64,000 nucleotides of DNA from Paucihalobacter ruber (GCF_006494535.1 NZ_VHIQ01000008.1:62001-126000), one strand, 5' to 3'; numbered from the stretch's first letter, positions 9,196 to 19,604 are shown. The notes: a model not told the origin generated them from the letters alone. A program made the numbers and translations.

Positions 9196-11076
9196 TTATT
9201 TTACAATAGGAATACGTATTTGCGATGGATAAGCCTTTGAATGGTGCACCTTATTTGTAGCAACTACGCCAACCGATTCGTCAAAATTATTACCACCGGT
9301 ATTTAAATTTCGGGCGAATCGCGGAAAATTACTGCTGGATATTTCAATGCGAATGCGGTGACCTTTTTTAAAGACATTACTGGTAGAAAGCGGTGTTAAA
9401 TTAACTTCGTAGACTTTACCTTCTTCCATAAACACCTCTTTATCATATCCTTCATGGTAACGTACTCTCTGAATGGTTTCGTCTAAATTATAGGCTGTAT
9501 CATCCGGATACACATCAATTAGTTTTAAAGTGAAATCGGTGTCTTTTACATTAGAAGAAACGTATAAGACGGCCTCAATAAAACCTGAGACTTCGGTATC
9601 TTCTTTTAAAACATCGGAAGTATAAACCAAAATATCATCGCGCATTTCCATATCTTTTTGATCAAAAGCACCGGCTTTAATGGCATTGCCTGTGCAACAA
9701 ACGTTACCGCCATAAGATGGAACCGGCTTCATTGGGTCGTAAACAAAACTATCGGGGTTGTCGGCTGTTGGTTTTTTAGAAGTTAATGTACCATCACCAA
9801 AACGAGTGTTAGCTTTTCCGTTACTGTTCAAATAAAAAGTCGTCATTTTGGTGTTTTCGGGTGGCCAGGTATTGGCACTTTGCCACTCATTGGTTCCCAT
9901 GGTAAAATATTGCACACGTGGTGTGTTTTCTTTAAAATCGTTTTTTTCGTCTTTCAACCATAAGTCGAACCATTTGGTAATTTGCTCGTTGTAGTTTAAA
10001 CGAGCATCTCCAACGCTACGTTCGCCAACAATGGTGTTTTCGGTTGCTCTTGTGTAGGCGCAATGCAAAGTTGGTGCGATTACCAGATACTGATTGTCTC
10101 TTATAAAAGCATCTTTAGTATTCTTTCTAACATGATTAAACAAAGCTAAATTAGGCGTGATAGACACATCATACCATGAAGCAAACCAAAAGCTGGGCTG
10201 GCTAATCTCCATATGATCGTGATAAATACCTCCTTCAAACCATGCAGGATCGTTTGGCTTTCTAACAATCATTTTATCAAAAATTTCGCGCTTGCCGTTA
10301 ACGTTCTTTAAAATATCTTGAATGGGCAGATGGCTTAGAGCTTCCGACATATCTACCGAAGGGTTTTTTGGACCTAAATCATAAAATCTAGAAATACGAA
10401 TCAGGTCTTCCTGCGTAGCACCTTCAGGAATACGTGGTTTGAATTTATCGTGTTCTACGCCATAAAGCCAAGCAAAAAATAACATTTGTTCTGCGCCACC
10501 GCGGTACCAGTTACCTTGTTCATTAATATCACCAACTCTGCCAACACCGGCACCAAAACCCTGCGGCACCATGGCCGCATGCGAAGGATGATCTAAGGCT
10601 GATACTGCCATTTGCCATTCTGCAGTAGATGAGCAACCAATGGTTCCTATTTTACCATTAGACCATGGTTGATTTTTCATCCATTCAAAAGCGTCGTAGC
10701 CATCGGTTAGAGGAACGCCTAGAATATCCCACTCGCCTTCAGAAAAATAACGGCCACGTTCATTTTGAACCACGTAAATATAGCCTTGTTTTATATAATC
10801 TAAAGCTCGTTGTGCTTCTCTTAAACTTTGTTTACCATCCACCCATGTATTAAAATTATAAGGTGTTCTTGAAAAGATGATGGGATACTTACCATCGGCT
10901 TTGGGTCGATAAATATCGGTTGCAAGCCTGATACCATCACGCATAGGCATCATTACTTTTTCTTCTACTATGCCAATCTCGTTAAGTTGCGCTAAAATGT
11001 CTTCTTGGGACTGAATATGGCTAAACCAAAACAGGTTGCACGCTAAAGCAATGTAAACTTTTGTAAAGAATCTCAT
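9196..11076 (-). CDS. CocE/NonD family exported hydrolase
   Basis: A 626-residue protein with a signal peptide (about 1-23) and an alpha/beta-hydrolase domain of the X-Pro dipeptidyl-peptidase (S15)/CocE class. Nucleophile Ser149 lies in [11 protein letters not shown]. The C-terminal jelly-roll domain with [13 protein letters not shown] and [17 protein letters not shown] is typical of the family. Members hydrolyse esters, amides (cocaine, beta-lactam acyl groups) or X-Pro peptides; the substrate cannot be told. It stands alone: 134 nt before the S9 gene and 216 nt after the adh unit, whose terminator lies between. Confidence 0.88.
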   Translation of the reverse strand: MRFFTKVYIALACNLFWFSHIQSQEDILAQLNEIGIVEEKVMMPMRDGIRLATDIYRPKADGKYPIIFSRTPYNFNTWVDGKQSLREAQRALDYIKQGYIYVVQNERGRYFSEGEWDILGVPLTDGYDAFEWMKNQPWSNGKIGTIGCSSTAEWQMAVSALDHPSHAAMVPQGFGAGVGRVGDINEQGNWYRGGAEQMLFFAWLYGVEHDKFKPRIPEGATQEDLIRISRFYDLGPKNPSVDMSEALSHLPIQDILKNVNGKREIFDKMIVRKPNDPAWFEGGIYHDHMEISQPSFWFASWYDVSITPNLALFNHVRKNTKDAFIRDNQYLVIAPTLHCAYTRATENTIVGERSVGDARLNYNEQITKWFDLWLKDEKNDFKENTPRVQYFTMGTNEWQSANTWPPENTKMTTFYLNSNGKANTRFGDGTLTSKKPTADNPDSFVYDPMKPVPSYGGNVCCTGNAIKAGAFDQKDMEMRDDILVYTSDVLKEDTEVSGFIEAVLYVSSNVKDTDFTLKLIDVYPDDTAYNLDETIQRVRYHEGYDKEVFMEEGKVYEVNLTPLSTSNVFKKGHRIRIEISSSNFPRFARNLNTGGNNFDESVGVVATNKVHHSKAYPSQIRIPIVK

Positions 11077-11237
11077 AAATTTGAATAGTTAGTTGGTTAT
11101 TGTAGTTTCTAAAGATAGAAAAATGTCATCATAGAAATCCTGATAATTTCCACATTTAACAATACATTAAGCGAATGTAACTTTTATACAATTCCGAAAC
11201 AAAATTGAATTAGCATGCCAAAAGATTGTTATTCAAT

Positions 11238-11268
11238 AAAAAAGCCAACAACACAGGGTTATTGGCCT
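11238..11268 (-). terminator. Rho-independent terminator of the OYE-DLH-ADH unit
   Basis: On the minus strand GCCAATAAC pairs with GTTGTTGGC (9 bp, one G-U) around a 5-nt loop, followed by a run of six T. It lies 25 nt past the stop of the alcohol dehydrogenase gene. Confidence 0.75.
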
Positions 11269-11292
11269 TTTATAGCAATTATGTAATAGAAT

Positions 11293-12345
11293 TTAGTTCT
11301 TTAAACTTTCCATATCAATGACAAATCGGTATTTAACATCTGCTTTGATAACGCGTTCGTAGGCGTTGTTAATATCTTGCATGTTTATCATTTCAATATC
11401 TGAAGTGATATTATGTTCTCCACAAAAGTCTAACATTTCCTGAGTTTCTTTAATACCGCCAATAAGCGAACCGGCTATGCGCTTTCTTCCTAAGATAATA
11501 CCACCGCCATGAAATGGTTTTAAAGGTTCTACCGCTCCAACCATTACCATAGTAGCATCGCGTTTTAGCATAGCAATATAAGGATCCATTTCATGGGCCA
11601 CAGGCACAGTGTTTAAAATAAAGTCGAAACTATTGAGATGCTTTTGAACTTCAGATTCATCGGTTGAAATTAAAACTTCATGTGCACCTAACGATTTAGC
11701 ATCTGCGGCTTTTGAAGGCGAAGTAGTAATCATTACCACATGAGCTCCCAAAGCGTTGGCGAATTTAACACCCATGTGACCTAAACCGCCTAAACCAACG
11801 ATGCCAACTTTATCTCCTTTTTTTACATTCCAGTGTTTTAAAGGCGACCAAGTGGTGATACCGGCACACAATAAAGGCGCCGTTCCTTTGGCATCGAGAT
11901 TCTCAGGTACTTTTAAAACAAATGATTCGTCTACAACAATAGTGGTAGAATAGCCACCATAAGTATAACCACCTAAATGTTTATCGGCACTATTATAAGT
12001 TCCTGTCCAACCGTTTTCGCAATATTGTTCTAGTCCGTCGTTGCAGGAATGACAAGTTCGGCAGGAATCTACTAAACAACCCACACCAACCAAATCACCT
12101 GCTTTGTATTTTGCAACCTCGTTACCAACTTCTAACACACGACCAATAATTTCATGACCCGGAACGACAGGATAAACGGAGTTTTTCCAATCATTTCTAG
12201 CTGTATGAATATCGCTGTGACAAACGCCACAGTACAAAATTTCAATGCGTACATCTTTGGCCTTTGTTTCGCGACGCTCTATTTGCAACGCTTCTAGTTT
12301 TTCGTCAGCACCTTTGGTGCCGTAAGCTTTTATTTGTTGATTCAT
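11293..12345 (-). CDS. Zinc-dependent NAD(P) alcohol dehydrogenase (YahK/cinnamyl-alcohol type)
   Basis: Medium-chain dehydrogenase of 350 residues. GCGVCHSD-type catalytic zinc motif, written CGVCHSDIHTARNDW, then GHE; a structural-zinc cluster in DSCRTCHSCNDGLEQYC; a Rossmann motif GIVGLGGLGHMG. This matches E. coli YahK/YjgB-type NADP aldehyde reductases (family knowledge). It reduces aldehydes to alcohols in the cytosol. It follows the dienelactone hydrolase gene by 1 nt, and the old yellow enzyme gene lies further upstream. The set looks like an electrophile/carbonyl-handling operon. Confidence 0.88.
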   Translation of the reverse strand: MNQQIKAYGTKGADEKLEALQIERRETKAKDVRIEILYCGVCHSDIHTARNDWKNSVYPVVPGHEIIGRVLEVGNEVAKYKAGDLVGVGCLVDSCRTCHSCNDGLEQYCENGWTGTYNSADKHLGGYTYGGYSTTIVVDESFVLKVPENLDAKGTAPLLCAGITTWSPLKHWNVKKGDKVGIVGLGGLGHMGVKFANALGAHVVMITTSPSKAADAKSLGAHEVLISTDESEVQKHLNSFDFILNTVPVAHEMDPYIAMLKRDATMVMVGAVEPLKPFHGGGIILGRKRIAGSLIGGIKETQEMLDFCGEHNITSDIEMINMQDINNAYERVIKADVKYRFVIDMESLKN

Positions 12346-12346
12346 C

Positions 12347-13183
12347 TTATTTAAAGGTTTCGGTTAATAAAATTTGTAATTCTTCCCATGATTTCTCATC
12401 TGCTTCTTTGTTATAAGCTAAAGGTAAGTTAAATTTCTCACCTAAAGCATCAGCATCTTTCGATGTGAATGCATGCACTGCACCAGGATAGGCTACATAT
12501 TTATAATCGGCATTAATACTATCCATTTGCTTTTTAAATGTTTCAATTGATTCAGACGAAGCAAATGGGTCGTCGGCACCATTACAAACAAGTACCCTTG
12601 CTTTTAGCTGATCTGAAGGCATGACCGGCAAGGCCACGCCACTATGAAAAGCCGCTACTGCATCTAAATCGCTACCGGCATTGGCCATTGACAAGGCAAC
12701 ACTACCTCCAAAACAATAACCAATAGCTGCTATTTTTTCCGCATCTACGTTTGGATTAGACTTTAATAATTCTAAAGCTGCATTAAATCTGGCAGTTGCT
12801 TCTTCCATGTTTTGCATCACCATACCTGCAAATTTACCGGCATCGTCGGGATGATCGGCTTGTTTTCCATCGCCATACATATCAACGGCTAGTGCTACAT
12901 AGCCCAATTCGGCTAACATATCGGCACGTTCACGCACATAATCGTTGTGTCCCCACCATTCGTGGATAACAAGGATTCCCGGACGTTTTTCGGTATTGTT
13001 TTCATCAAAAGCGATGTAACCTTTCATGGTTGTTGAATCGGTAGCATAGGTAACGGTTTCGCCTTTAATATTCACTTCTACTACTTCAATAATGTCTTCC
13101 GAAGTAGATTTTTTAGATTCATCTTTACAACTAAATGTGCTTATCAACACAACAGCCATCAAGCTAAAAATTGTTTTTTTCAT
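12347..13183 (-). CDS. Dienelactone hydrolase family lipoprotein
   Basis: A 278-residue alpha/beta-hydrolase. A lipoprotein signal with Cys19 (STFSC) precedes a short acidic linker. The DLH domain has HEWWGHNDYVRERA, the nucleophile Cys in GYCFGGSVA, an Asp in GADDPF and the His in AVHAFTS. The Cys nucleophile is typical of true dienelactone hydrolases, which are usually cytosolic; here a lipobox implies anchoring to a membrane. It is packed between the alkene reductase (19 nt) and the alcohol dehydrogenase (1 nt). Confidence 0.87.
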   Translation of the reverse strand: MKKTIFSLMAVVLISTFSCKDESKKSTSEDIIEVVEVNIKGETVTYATDSTTMKGYIAFDENNTEKRPGILVIHEWWGHNDYVRERADMLAELGYVALAVDMYGDGKQADHPDDAGKFAGMVMQNMEEATARFNAALELLKSNPNVDAEKIAAIGYCFGGSVALSMANAGSDLDAVAAFHSGVALPVMPSDQLKARVLVCNGADDPFASSESIETFKKQMDSINADYKYVAYPGAVHAFTSKDADALGEKFNLPLAYNKEADEKSWEELQILLTETFK

Positions 13184-13202
13184 AATATTTGTGTTTAAAT
13201 GT

Positions 13203-14303
13203 TTATTGGTTTAAAAATTTATAATCGGTATAACCCTTTTGGCCGGTAGTGTAAAACGTACTATCGTCCCATTCAGCTAATGGAGCGTTTAGTTTAAAAC
13301 GTTCTACCAAATCCGGATTAGAAATATAAGGCTTACCATAGGCTACCATATCGGCCAATCCTTCCTCTAAAATAGCGTTGCCTTTTTCTTGGTCAAATTC
13401 GTTGTTAATTATTAGTATGCCTTTATAAAGCGGACGGAAATGCTTTGCAATTTGGGTGACTGCGTGCGGTACCTCAGACACATCGGTAAATGGCTCAGAT
13501 AAATGTAAGTAAGCTAAATTATAATCATTTAGACGTTCAACTATATATTCAAAAGTGGGAATAGTTTCTTCATCTAAGGTCATTCCAAAGGCATTATGTA
13601 AAGAAGGATTGAGCCTCAAGCCTATGCGTTCTTCGGGGATTTCTTTTTTCACGGCAGCAAGTACTTCAAATAAAAAGCGTGCTTTATTTTCAATACTACC
13701 ACCATAAACATCAGTGCGCTGATTAGATGAATTATTAAAAAACTGATGAAACAAATAACCATTTGACGAATGAATTTCAACGCCATCAAATCCTGCTTCT
13801 ACAGCGTTTTTTGCCGCGTTAGCAAAATCGGCAATGGTAGTTTTTATATCTTCAATAGTCATTGCCTTAGGTGTTACGGTTTCTTTAAATCCTTGCGGCG
13901 TATACGATTTAGCATTGGGATTAATTGCCGAAGGTGCTAAAGGCAATTCACCATTATGAAAATCAGGGTGCGACATGCGACCTACATGCCATAATTGAAT
14001 GAAAATTTTACCGCCTTTATTGTGTACTTTTTTTGTTACCAATTTCCATCCTTCTACTTGTGCTTTAGAATAAATTCCGGGAGTATTGATGTAACCAACA
14101 GCTTGTTTTGAGACCTGTGCACCTTCGGTAATGATCAGTCCGGCCGATGCTCGCTGCTCATAGTATAAGCCGTGCAATGCCTCGGTTGGTGCGTTCTCAG
14201 CATTATCGGCCCGGCTGCGGGTCATAGGTGCCATAGCGATACGATTATTAAGTTGGATAGTGTTGGCTAATGATATTGGTTCCAAAAGTGGTTGTTTTGT
14301 CAT
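13203..14303 (-). CDS. Alkene reductase, old yellow enzyme family (NemA-like)
   Basis: FMN-dependent ene-reductase of 366 residues. Visible are the N-terminal MAPMTRSRA, the flavin-contacting IQLWHVGRMSHPDF, and the substrate-binding His/Asn in VEIHSSNGYLFHQFF. The family reduces activated C=C bonds of enones, maleimides and nitro compounds with NADPH, and often protects against electrophiles. It is first in the OYE-DLH-ADH unit. No NemR-like repressor gene lies beside it, so regulation is unknown. Confidence 0.92.
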   Translation of the reverse strand: MTKQPLLEPISLANTIQLNNRIAMAPMTRSRADNAENAPTEALHGLYYEQRASAGLIITEGAQVSKQAVGYINTPGIYSKAQVEGWKLVTKKVHNKGGKIFIQLWHVGRMSHPDFHNGELPLAPSAINPNAKSYTPQGFKETVTPKAMTIEDIKTTIADFANAAKNAVEAGFDGVEIHSSNGYLFHQFFNNSSNQRTDVYGGSIENKARFLFEVLAAVKKEIPEERIGLRLNPSLHNAFGMTLDEETIPTFEYIVERLNDYNLAYLHLSEPFTDVSEVPHAVTQIAKHFRPLYKGILIINNEFDQEKGNAILEEGLADMVAYGKPYISNPDLVERFKLNAPLAEWDDSTFYTTGQKGYTDYKFLNQ

Positions 14304-14448
14304 CTACAGAATAATTTTTTTAAAGATTTTTTATTGATCTCTAAAGATACAACATGCAAATAACCCTGCTATTATACAAATAGCACAATTCTGTTAAGAT
14401 TTGTTAAACTTTAGTGGCCAAAACATTAATAGTAAACATTAGAATTGT

Positions 14449-15366
14449 TTACCTTTTAAATCTGGAAAAAATAACCATGGTTCTTTTGGTGTTGATAAAA
14501 TAAACACCTGTTAATAAAACCATGGCAGCAATGATTGACTGAGAAGTAATAGTTTCATTTAAAAAGTACCAACCAAGTAATAAAGCTACAATTGGATTTA
14601 CATAAGTTGAAGTGGCCACTTTTTCTGGAGATACAAATTTTAACAGGTAGTTAAATGAAGTAAAAGCAACGATACTGCCAAAAATAATTAAGATGGCTAA
14701 AGACCAGTAAACGCCTTCACTCCATAGGGTAATGTTTAACCAAGGTTCATTAAATGCCAGGCTGGCAACACATAATATCAATCCACCTGAAATCATTTGA
14801 TAGGCTGCGGTTACAAAATAATTCTTGGGTAAATCGGCTGTACCTACAAATAAACTTCCATAGCCCCAACTAACCATACAGGCAAAAATCATCAGCATAC
14901 CGATAACAGAATTTTCCTGACTTAATATAGCCTTCTGGCTTACCAGAAGGTAAATACCAATAACGCCTAAAACAACACCAATGATAGAACTTGATTTAAT
15001 TTTTTTACCTTGAAAAATCAGCATTAATATCAAAACCACCAGTGGTTGCGCCGAAATTTCAAGGGCCGCAAAACCGCTATCTACGTATTTTAAAGCCCAA
15101 ACAATGATACCGTTACCAAAAGCCAGAAATAAAAATCCGCTGATGATACAATTTCGTAATTGAGTTTTGGTGATTTTGAGTGAAATACCTAAAATCCTGC
15201 AAAGTATAAAAATTAAGATACCTGCAATTGTAAAACGTACCGACGCCAAAAAAAAAGGTGACAATTCTTTTACTGCAATTTTGTTGAGCAAATAGGTAGA
15301 ACCCCAAATAAAATAAATTGAGAAGAATGCTCCTATTACTAGAAACTTATTTGGTGGTTGGCTCAT
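14449..15366 (-). CDS. EamA (DMT superfamily) transporter
   Basis: A 305-residue inner-membrane protein with ten predicted helices in two EamA repeats (about 8-140 and 150-295). It opens with IYFIWGSTYLLNKIAV, and the second repeat ends with the typical YVNPIVALLLGWYFLNE. Such proteins export metabolites or amino acids; the substrate cannot be predicted. It is monocistronic, with 145 bp to the OYE gene downstream and a divergent M28 peptidase upstream. Confidence 0.88.
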   Translation of the reverse strand: MSQPPNKFLVIGAFFSIYFIWGSTYLLNKIAVKELSPFFLASVRFTIAGILIFILCRILGISLKITKTQLRNCIISGFLFLAFGNGIIVWALKYVDSGFAALEISAQPLVVLILMLIFQGKKIKSSSIIGVVLGVIGIYLLVSQKAILSQENSVIGMLMIFACMVSWGYGSLFVGTADLPKNYFVTAAYQMISGGLILCVASLAFNEPWLNITLWSEGVYWSLAILIIFGSIVAFTSFNYLLKFVSPEKVATSTYVNPIVALLLGWYFLNETITSQSIIAAMVLLTGVYFINTKRTMVIFSRFKR

Positions 15367-15520
15367 TAGTTATAAATATGACGCAATATTAGCAGTATTA
15401 TTTTTAATTACCCTTAAATGAAATCCTAAAAATGCGAAAAGAAAAGAGGCTTTTTGAAATATTTAACACAGTTAAAACAACAATACAATTAACTTTATGC
15501 AATTCTTAAACTAACTAACT

Positions 15521-17074
15521 ATGAATTCAATTTTTAAAGTATTTATTTTTAATTTATTACTTCTTCCATCATTGATTTTGGCTCAGGATCAAGAGACCAT
15601 TGTCAAAAACATTATGGATGAAACTTACAACAATTCGCAACTTGAGCAATTAGCATTCGAGTTACTGGATGAGATTGGTCCGCGTTTGGTAGGTTCACCT
15701 CAAATGCAACAAGCACACGATTGGGCTGTTGATAAATTTAAAAGCTGGAATATTTCAGCCGAAAACCAGCAATACGGCGAATGGCGTGCATGGGAACGCG
15801 GTATTACACATATTGACATGGTGTCTCCCCGCGTTAAATCTATTGAAGGTATGCAGTTAGCTTGGAGTGCAGCCACACCTAAAAAAGGCATTACTGCTGA
15901 GGCTATAATTTTACCAGAAAATATTTCAGACTCATTGAGTTTTGCCAACTGGTTGCCAAATGTAAAAGGTAAATTGGTATTAACTTCTATGCCTCAACCT
16001 ACTGGAAGACCAGATTATAACTGGGAAGAATTTGCCACACCCGAATCATTTGAGAAAATGAAAAAAGAACGCGACGAGCAAACAACAGCCTGGAATGACA
16101 ATATTAGAAAAACCGGATACACAAGTAGAACCTTAGATGCAGCCTTAGAAGATGCCGGTGCCGCAGGTATCGTTCAATCATACTGGTCCAGAGCTTTTGG
16201 AGCCAACAAAATATTTAGCTCCAGAACTAAAAATATTCCAACAGTAGATATTTCATTAGAGGATTATGGCTCAGTATACCGCTTAGCCCTAAACGGAAAG
16301 AAACCAACTTTGCGTATATATGCCGAATCGAAAGATTTGGGCACCGCTCCTACTTTTAATACCATTGCACGAATTGAAGGCACCGAAAAACCTGACGAAT
16401 ACATTATTTTATCAGCACACTTTGATTCTTGGGATGGCGGCACCGGAGCCACCGATAATGGCACAGGAAGCATTACCATGATGGAAATTGCGAGAATTTT
16501 AAAGAAACACTACCCTAACCCTAAACGCACAATTATTGTTGGTTTATGGGGTAGCGAAGAGCAAGGATTGAATGGCTCTAGGTCTTTTGTTCACGATAAC
16601 CCAAAGATTGTAGAGGGTGTTCAAGCAGTTTTTAACCAAGATAATGGTACCGGTCGCGTTGTGAGTTTAGGCGGACAAGGATTTTTGAATTCATACGATT
16701 ACCTTACCCGCTGGATGCAACCTGTGACTGAAGATATTAAAAAGCATATAGAAACTAACTTTCCGGGAAGTCCTGCCGGAGGCGGTTCAGATTATGCTTC
16801 TTTCTTAGCAGCCGGTGCACCGGCCTTTAGCATGAGCTCTTTAAGCTGGTCTTACTGGAATTATACCTGGCACACCAATTTAGATACTTATGATAAAATT
16901 GTGTTTGACGATTTGAAAAATAATGTGGCTTTAATTGCCATTATGACTTACATGGCGAGTGAAGACCCTGAAAAATCGTCTAGAGAACGCGCGGTATTAC
17001 CTTTAAACAGAAGAACCGGTGAACCAATGGAATGGCCAACACCTAGAGATGGCAATAGAAAAGGAGGTTTCTAA
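15521..17074 (+). CDS. Exported M28 family zinc aminopeptidase
   Basis: A 517-residue secreted metallopeptidase. Signal peptide about 1-21; PA (protease-associated) insertion roughly 95-265; M28 catalytic domain after about 275. Dizinc ligands and base can be read as His300 (AHFDSW), Asp312 (GATDNGTG) and Glu346-Glu347 (WGSEEQG). Later ligands are Asp in FNQDNGTG and His in YTWHTNLDTYD. Family members remove N-terminal residues from peptides. It is monocistronic and ends at a hairpin shared with the convergent cold-shock gene. Confidence 0.9.
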   Translation: MNSIFKVFIFNLLLLPSLILAQDQETIVKNIMDETYNNSQLEQLAFELLDEIGPRLVGSPQMQQAHDWAVDKFKSWNISAENQQYGEWRAWERGITHIDMVSPRVKSIEGMQLAWSAATPKKGITAEAIILPENISDSLSFANWLPNVKGKLVLTSMPQPTGRPDYNWEEFATPESFEKMKKERDEQTTAWNDNIRKTGYTSRTLDAALEDAGAAGIVQSYWSRAFGANKIFSSRTKNIPTVDISLEDYGSVYRLALNGKKPTLRIYAESKDLGTAPTFNTIARIEGTEKPDEYIILSAHFDSWDGGTGATDNGTGSITMMEIARILKKHYPNPKRTIIVGLWGSEEQGLNGSRSFVHDNPKIVEGVQAVFNQDNGTGRVVSLGGQGFLNSYDYLTRWMQPVTEDIKKHIETNFPGSPAGGGSDYASFLAAGAPAFSMSSLSWSYWNYTWHTNLDTYDKIVFDDLKNNVALIAIMTYMASEDPEKSSRERAVLPLNRRTGEPMEWPTPRDGNRKGGF

Positions 17075-17095
17075 TATTAATATGACTCAAAACAA

Positions 17096-17120
17096 AACAG
17101 CCTGAAAATATCAGGCTGTT
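17096..17120. terminator. Hairpin between convergent genes, likely bidirectional terminator
   Basis: AACAGCCTGA and TCAGGCTGTT form a perfect 10-bp stem with a 5-nt AAATA loop. T-rich sequence follows on both strands, though the T runs are interrupted. It lies between the stop codons of the M28 peptidase and the cold-shock protein. Confidence 0.7.
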
Positions 17121-17146
17121 CTTGTTATATAAAAATTCAAAGTGTT

Positions 17147-17608
17147 TTATTTAATTACCTGCACTTTAATAGCATTGAGGCCTTTTTGCCCCTTTTCTAA
17201 TTCAAAAGAGACTTTGTCGTTATCAGTAATGGTATCGATGTGCGCACTCACATGCGTGAAGTATTTTTCCTGATCTTCATCGTCAATAATAAAACCGTAA
17301 CCTTTTGAAGCGTCAAAATACGAAACCTTTCCTTTTCTTACAGGATTAAGAGCTTCTCTATCTTCTTTGGTTTGTTTTGGCACTCCAACTTCAATATTTT
17401 TAGCCTTGATTTTTACTTTAAGTGAAGGATCTGGCGGTGTGTCAGAAAGTTGTCCGTCGTGCCCAACATAAGCAATAGGAATACCTATGGTTCCATTTTC
17501 TTCCCGATCTTGTTTACGGGCTTCCATTTTTTTACGCTTATCGTCGCGTTTTTTTAATCGTTTTTTTTCTTTTTCAGATTTGTTAAAGGTTTGCTGTGAT
17601 TTAGCCAT
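17147..17608 (-). CDS. Cold-shock-domain protein with basic N-terminal extension
   Basis: A 153-residue protein. The first ~45 residues are extremely rich in Lys, Arg and Glu, then a linker, then a cold-shock domain at about 90-152. RNP1-like KGYGFI (with KGKVSYFDASKGYGFI) and the FTHVS motif in place of RNP2 VFVH are visible. It binds single-stranded RNA or DNA. Classical Csp proteins have ~66-70 residues, so this is the longer flavobacterial form, where the basic tail may add RNA affinity (inference). Confidence 0.85.
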   Translation of the reverse strand: MAKSQQTFNKSEKEKKRLKKRDDKRKKMEARKQDREENGTIGIPIAYVGHDGQLSDTPPDPSLKVKIKAKNIEVGVPKQTKEDREALNPVRKGKVSYFDASKGYGFIIDDEDQEKYFTHVSAHIDTITDNDKVSFELEKGQKGLNAIKVQVIK

Positions 17609-17788
17609 TCAATAAAATTTAATTAATAATAATCAGTTAAGGCCAATATCACTAGAAGAGAAAAGTTAATAAGATCTTTGAGAAGACCAGAAGTAAATTT
17701 CAAAAACAATAATAAATACAGTCACCTTACACTGTGACTACAAAGATAAGGGTTTTCTGCATTAGTTTTGCGGCGTTTAAAAATAATT

Positions 17789-19069
17789 TTAAATATATTC
17801 TGAAGTTAATTCTTCAACAAAGAGACCATCTTCTAAAGCGGCAATAACACCTTCGGCTGCACGTTCGCCACTAGTCATGGCCGCGTTTAAAGAAGCATTC
17901 AATAAATAATCTCCTGCCAGAAAAATGGTTGGTTTTATTCTGGTTTCGGTTGCAGCCATATCGCATCTTAAATCATGCAATTTTGGCAAGGCCTTGTCTA
18001 TTTTAAACCTTTTTATAAATTTTGCATCATCAATTTTGCAATAGTTCTTTAGTTCTTTAATTACTCGTTCTACAAGTTCATCTTCTTTGAGATTGTGCGA
18101 TTTCACCACCGTTACCGATAATAAATTCTGAGCACCAACACTGTCTACATCTAAATTATTATGTAACCATAAATTGTTGATGAGTGCATCAGTATCGGCT
18201 ATCAATCCAATTAATGGCAGCTTGTATGGTTTTTCAGGAATTTCAAAATACAAACAATCGCAACTTTTCCATTGTGTTTGCTGATTGTTAAGGTTGCCAA
18301 TTAAATGTTCGGCTGCAGTTGCTATAATGGTAAAGTGTGTTTTTAGCTGTTCTCCATTTTCTAAAACAATTACTTTGTCTTTAACCTCTTTAACCTTTGT
18401 GTTGTATAAAATTTTAGTAGATTTTAATTCTTTTACCAGTTGATTGGTAACGCCTCCAATACCGGCTTTTGGCAACACTGCGTTACCTTCACCAAACATT
18501 TTAAAAACAAACTCAAACATTCTACTGGAAGTTTCTAAATGAGGTTCTAAAAAAATACCCGAATAAAAAGGCTTAAAAAATTGTTCTATCACTTTATCTG
18601 AAAATCCTTTTGACTTTAAATATTGAAGCGTAGTTTGCTCCGGTTTGTTAAAAATGTCTTTAATTGTAGTATTCCTAAGTGATTTGTTAAGTGCTAAAAT
18701 TTTAAGTTTATCTGAAATTGTAGCAACATTAGTTAATAAAGTAGACCATAATAAATTTTTGTTTCTAAATCCGTCGCCTATAATTTGTTTTTCGCCGTTT
18801 TTAAATATAATAGCACCGGGAGCAAAGTATTGTGCTTCTAAAGCATCTAAATTAAGGTATTGCTTTACCTTTGGATAGGCATCTAACAACACCTGAAAAC
18901 CGTGATCTAACTGATAGCTATTTACCAAATCTGTTTTAATTCTGCCTCCGGCCCGATCTGACGCCTCAATTATAATGGGCCTGTAACCGTTTTTTTCTAA
19001 AACTTGCGCTGCTATTAGACCACTAATACCAGCACCAATGATGTGTATTTTATAATCTTGCTTATTCAA
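17789..19069 (-). CDS. FAD-dependent amine oxidase/protoporphyrinogen-oxidase-like oxidoreductase
   Basis: A 426-residue flavoprotein. N-terminal dinucleotide-binding motif IIGAGISGLIAAQVL and EASDRAGGRI (the GG doublet of the flavin-containing amine oxidase family); C-terminal FAD-contacting FLAGDYLLNASLNAAMTSGERAA. Related to phytoene desaturase, HemG-like and amine oxidase proteins; carotenoid or tetrapyrrole genes are not nearby, so the substrate is unknown. It starts 4 nt after the DUF4251 gene and is probably co-transcribed with it. Confidence 0.85.
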   Translation of the reverse strand: MNKQDYKIHIIGAGISGLIAAQVLEKNGYRPIIIEASDRAGGRIKTDLVNSYQLDHGFQVLLDAYPKVKQYLNLDALEAQYFAPGAIIFKNGEKQIIGDGFRNKNLLWSTLLTNVATISDKLKILALNKSLRNTTIKDIFNKPEQTTLQYLKSKGFSDKVIEQFFKPFYSGIFLEPHLETSSRMFEFVFKMFGEGNAVLPKAGIGGVTNQLVKELKSTKILYNTKVKEVKDKVIVLENGEQLKTHFTIIATAAEHLIGNLNNQQTQWKSCDCLYFEIPEKPYKLPLIGLIADTDALINNLWLHNNLDVDSVGAQNLLSVTVVKSHNLKEDELVERVIKELKNYCKIDDAKFIKRFKIDKALPKLHDLRCDMAATETRIKPTIFLAGDYLLNASLNAAMTSGERAAEGVIAALEDGLFVEELTSEYI

Positions 19070-19073
19070 AATA

Positions 19074-19604
19074 TTATTTCTTTTTTATGGGTAGTATAAG
19101 CCCTGAATAGGTTTGGGCATTTCTTTTATTAGAAGCAAAATACAATCGGCCTGAGCCATCGCTTTCTATTTCCAGGTCAAACTGATAACGTTCCTTTTCA
19201 TCTACCACAACAAAAGTAATGAGTATTCTGTAATTGTCATCTTGAAAATCAACTTTATACTCGTCGATTTCTGATTTAAAATTGATACCGGCACTTGCAT
19301 AACCATCATTATATCTTGTTCCAAAGTAAGGTAAATTGGCTTCAAGAATATTATTCTCAAATCGCAACCTGTTAACATTACCCAATAAACTTATTCGCGG
19401 TTGTCCTAAAGGAAATACCCAATCGGCTTCATAATCAAAATTACCACTTTCAACCAATGCTTTCGTATTTTGATAATTAGTAGCAATTTTTAATTCCTTT
19501 CTTGCCTTTTTATCTAATTTCTTAGGTGGTTGTTCCTGGGCAAAACTCATTCCATAGAAGGCTATAAAAAATATGATGATATGTAATTGGGTATTTATAG
19601 GCAT
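19074..19604 (-). CDS. DUF4251 domain-containing exported protein
   Basis: A 176-residue protein with a signal peptide (about 1-22, cleavage after SFA), a basic linker, then a beta-rich domain beginning around residue 50 (NYQNTKALVESGNFDYEADW) that matches my memory of the Bacteroidota-specific DUF4251 family. Likely periplasmic; function unknown. It precedes the FAD oxidoreductase by 4 nt. Confidence 0.8.
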   Translation of the reverse strand: MPINTQLHIIIFFIAFYGMSFAQEQPPKKLDKKARKELKIATNYQNTKALVESGNFDYEADWVFPLGQPRISLLGNVNRLRFENNILEANLPYFGTRYNDGYASAGINFKSEIDEYKVDFQDDNYRILITFVVVDEKERYQFDLEIESDGSGRLYFASNKRNAQTYSGLILPIKKK

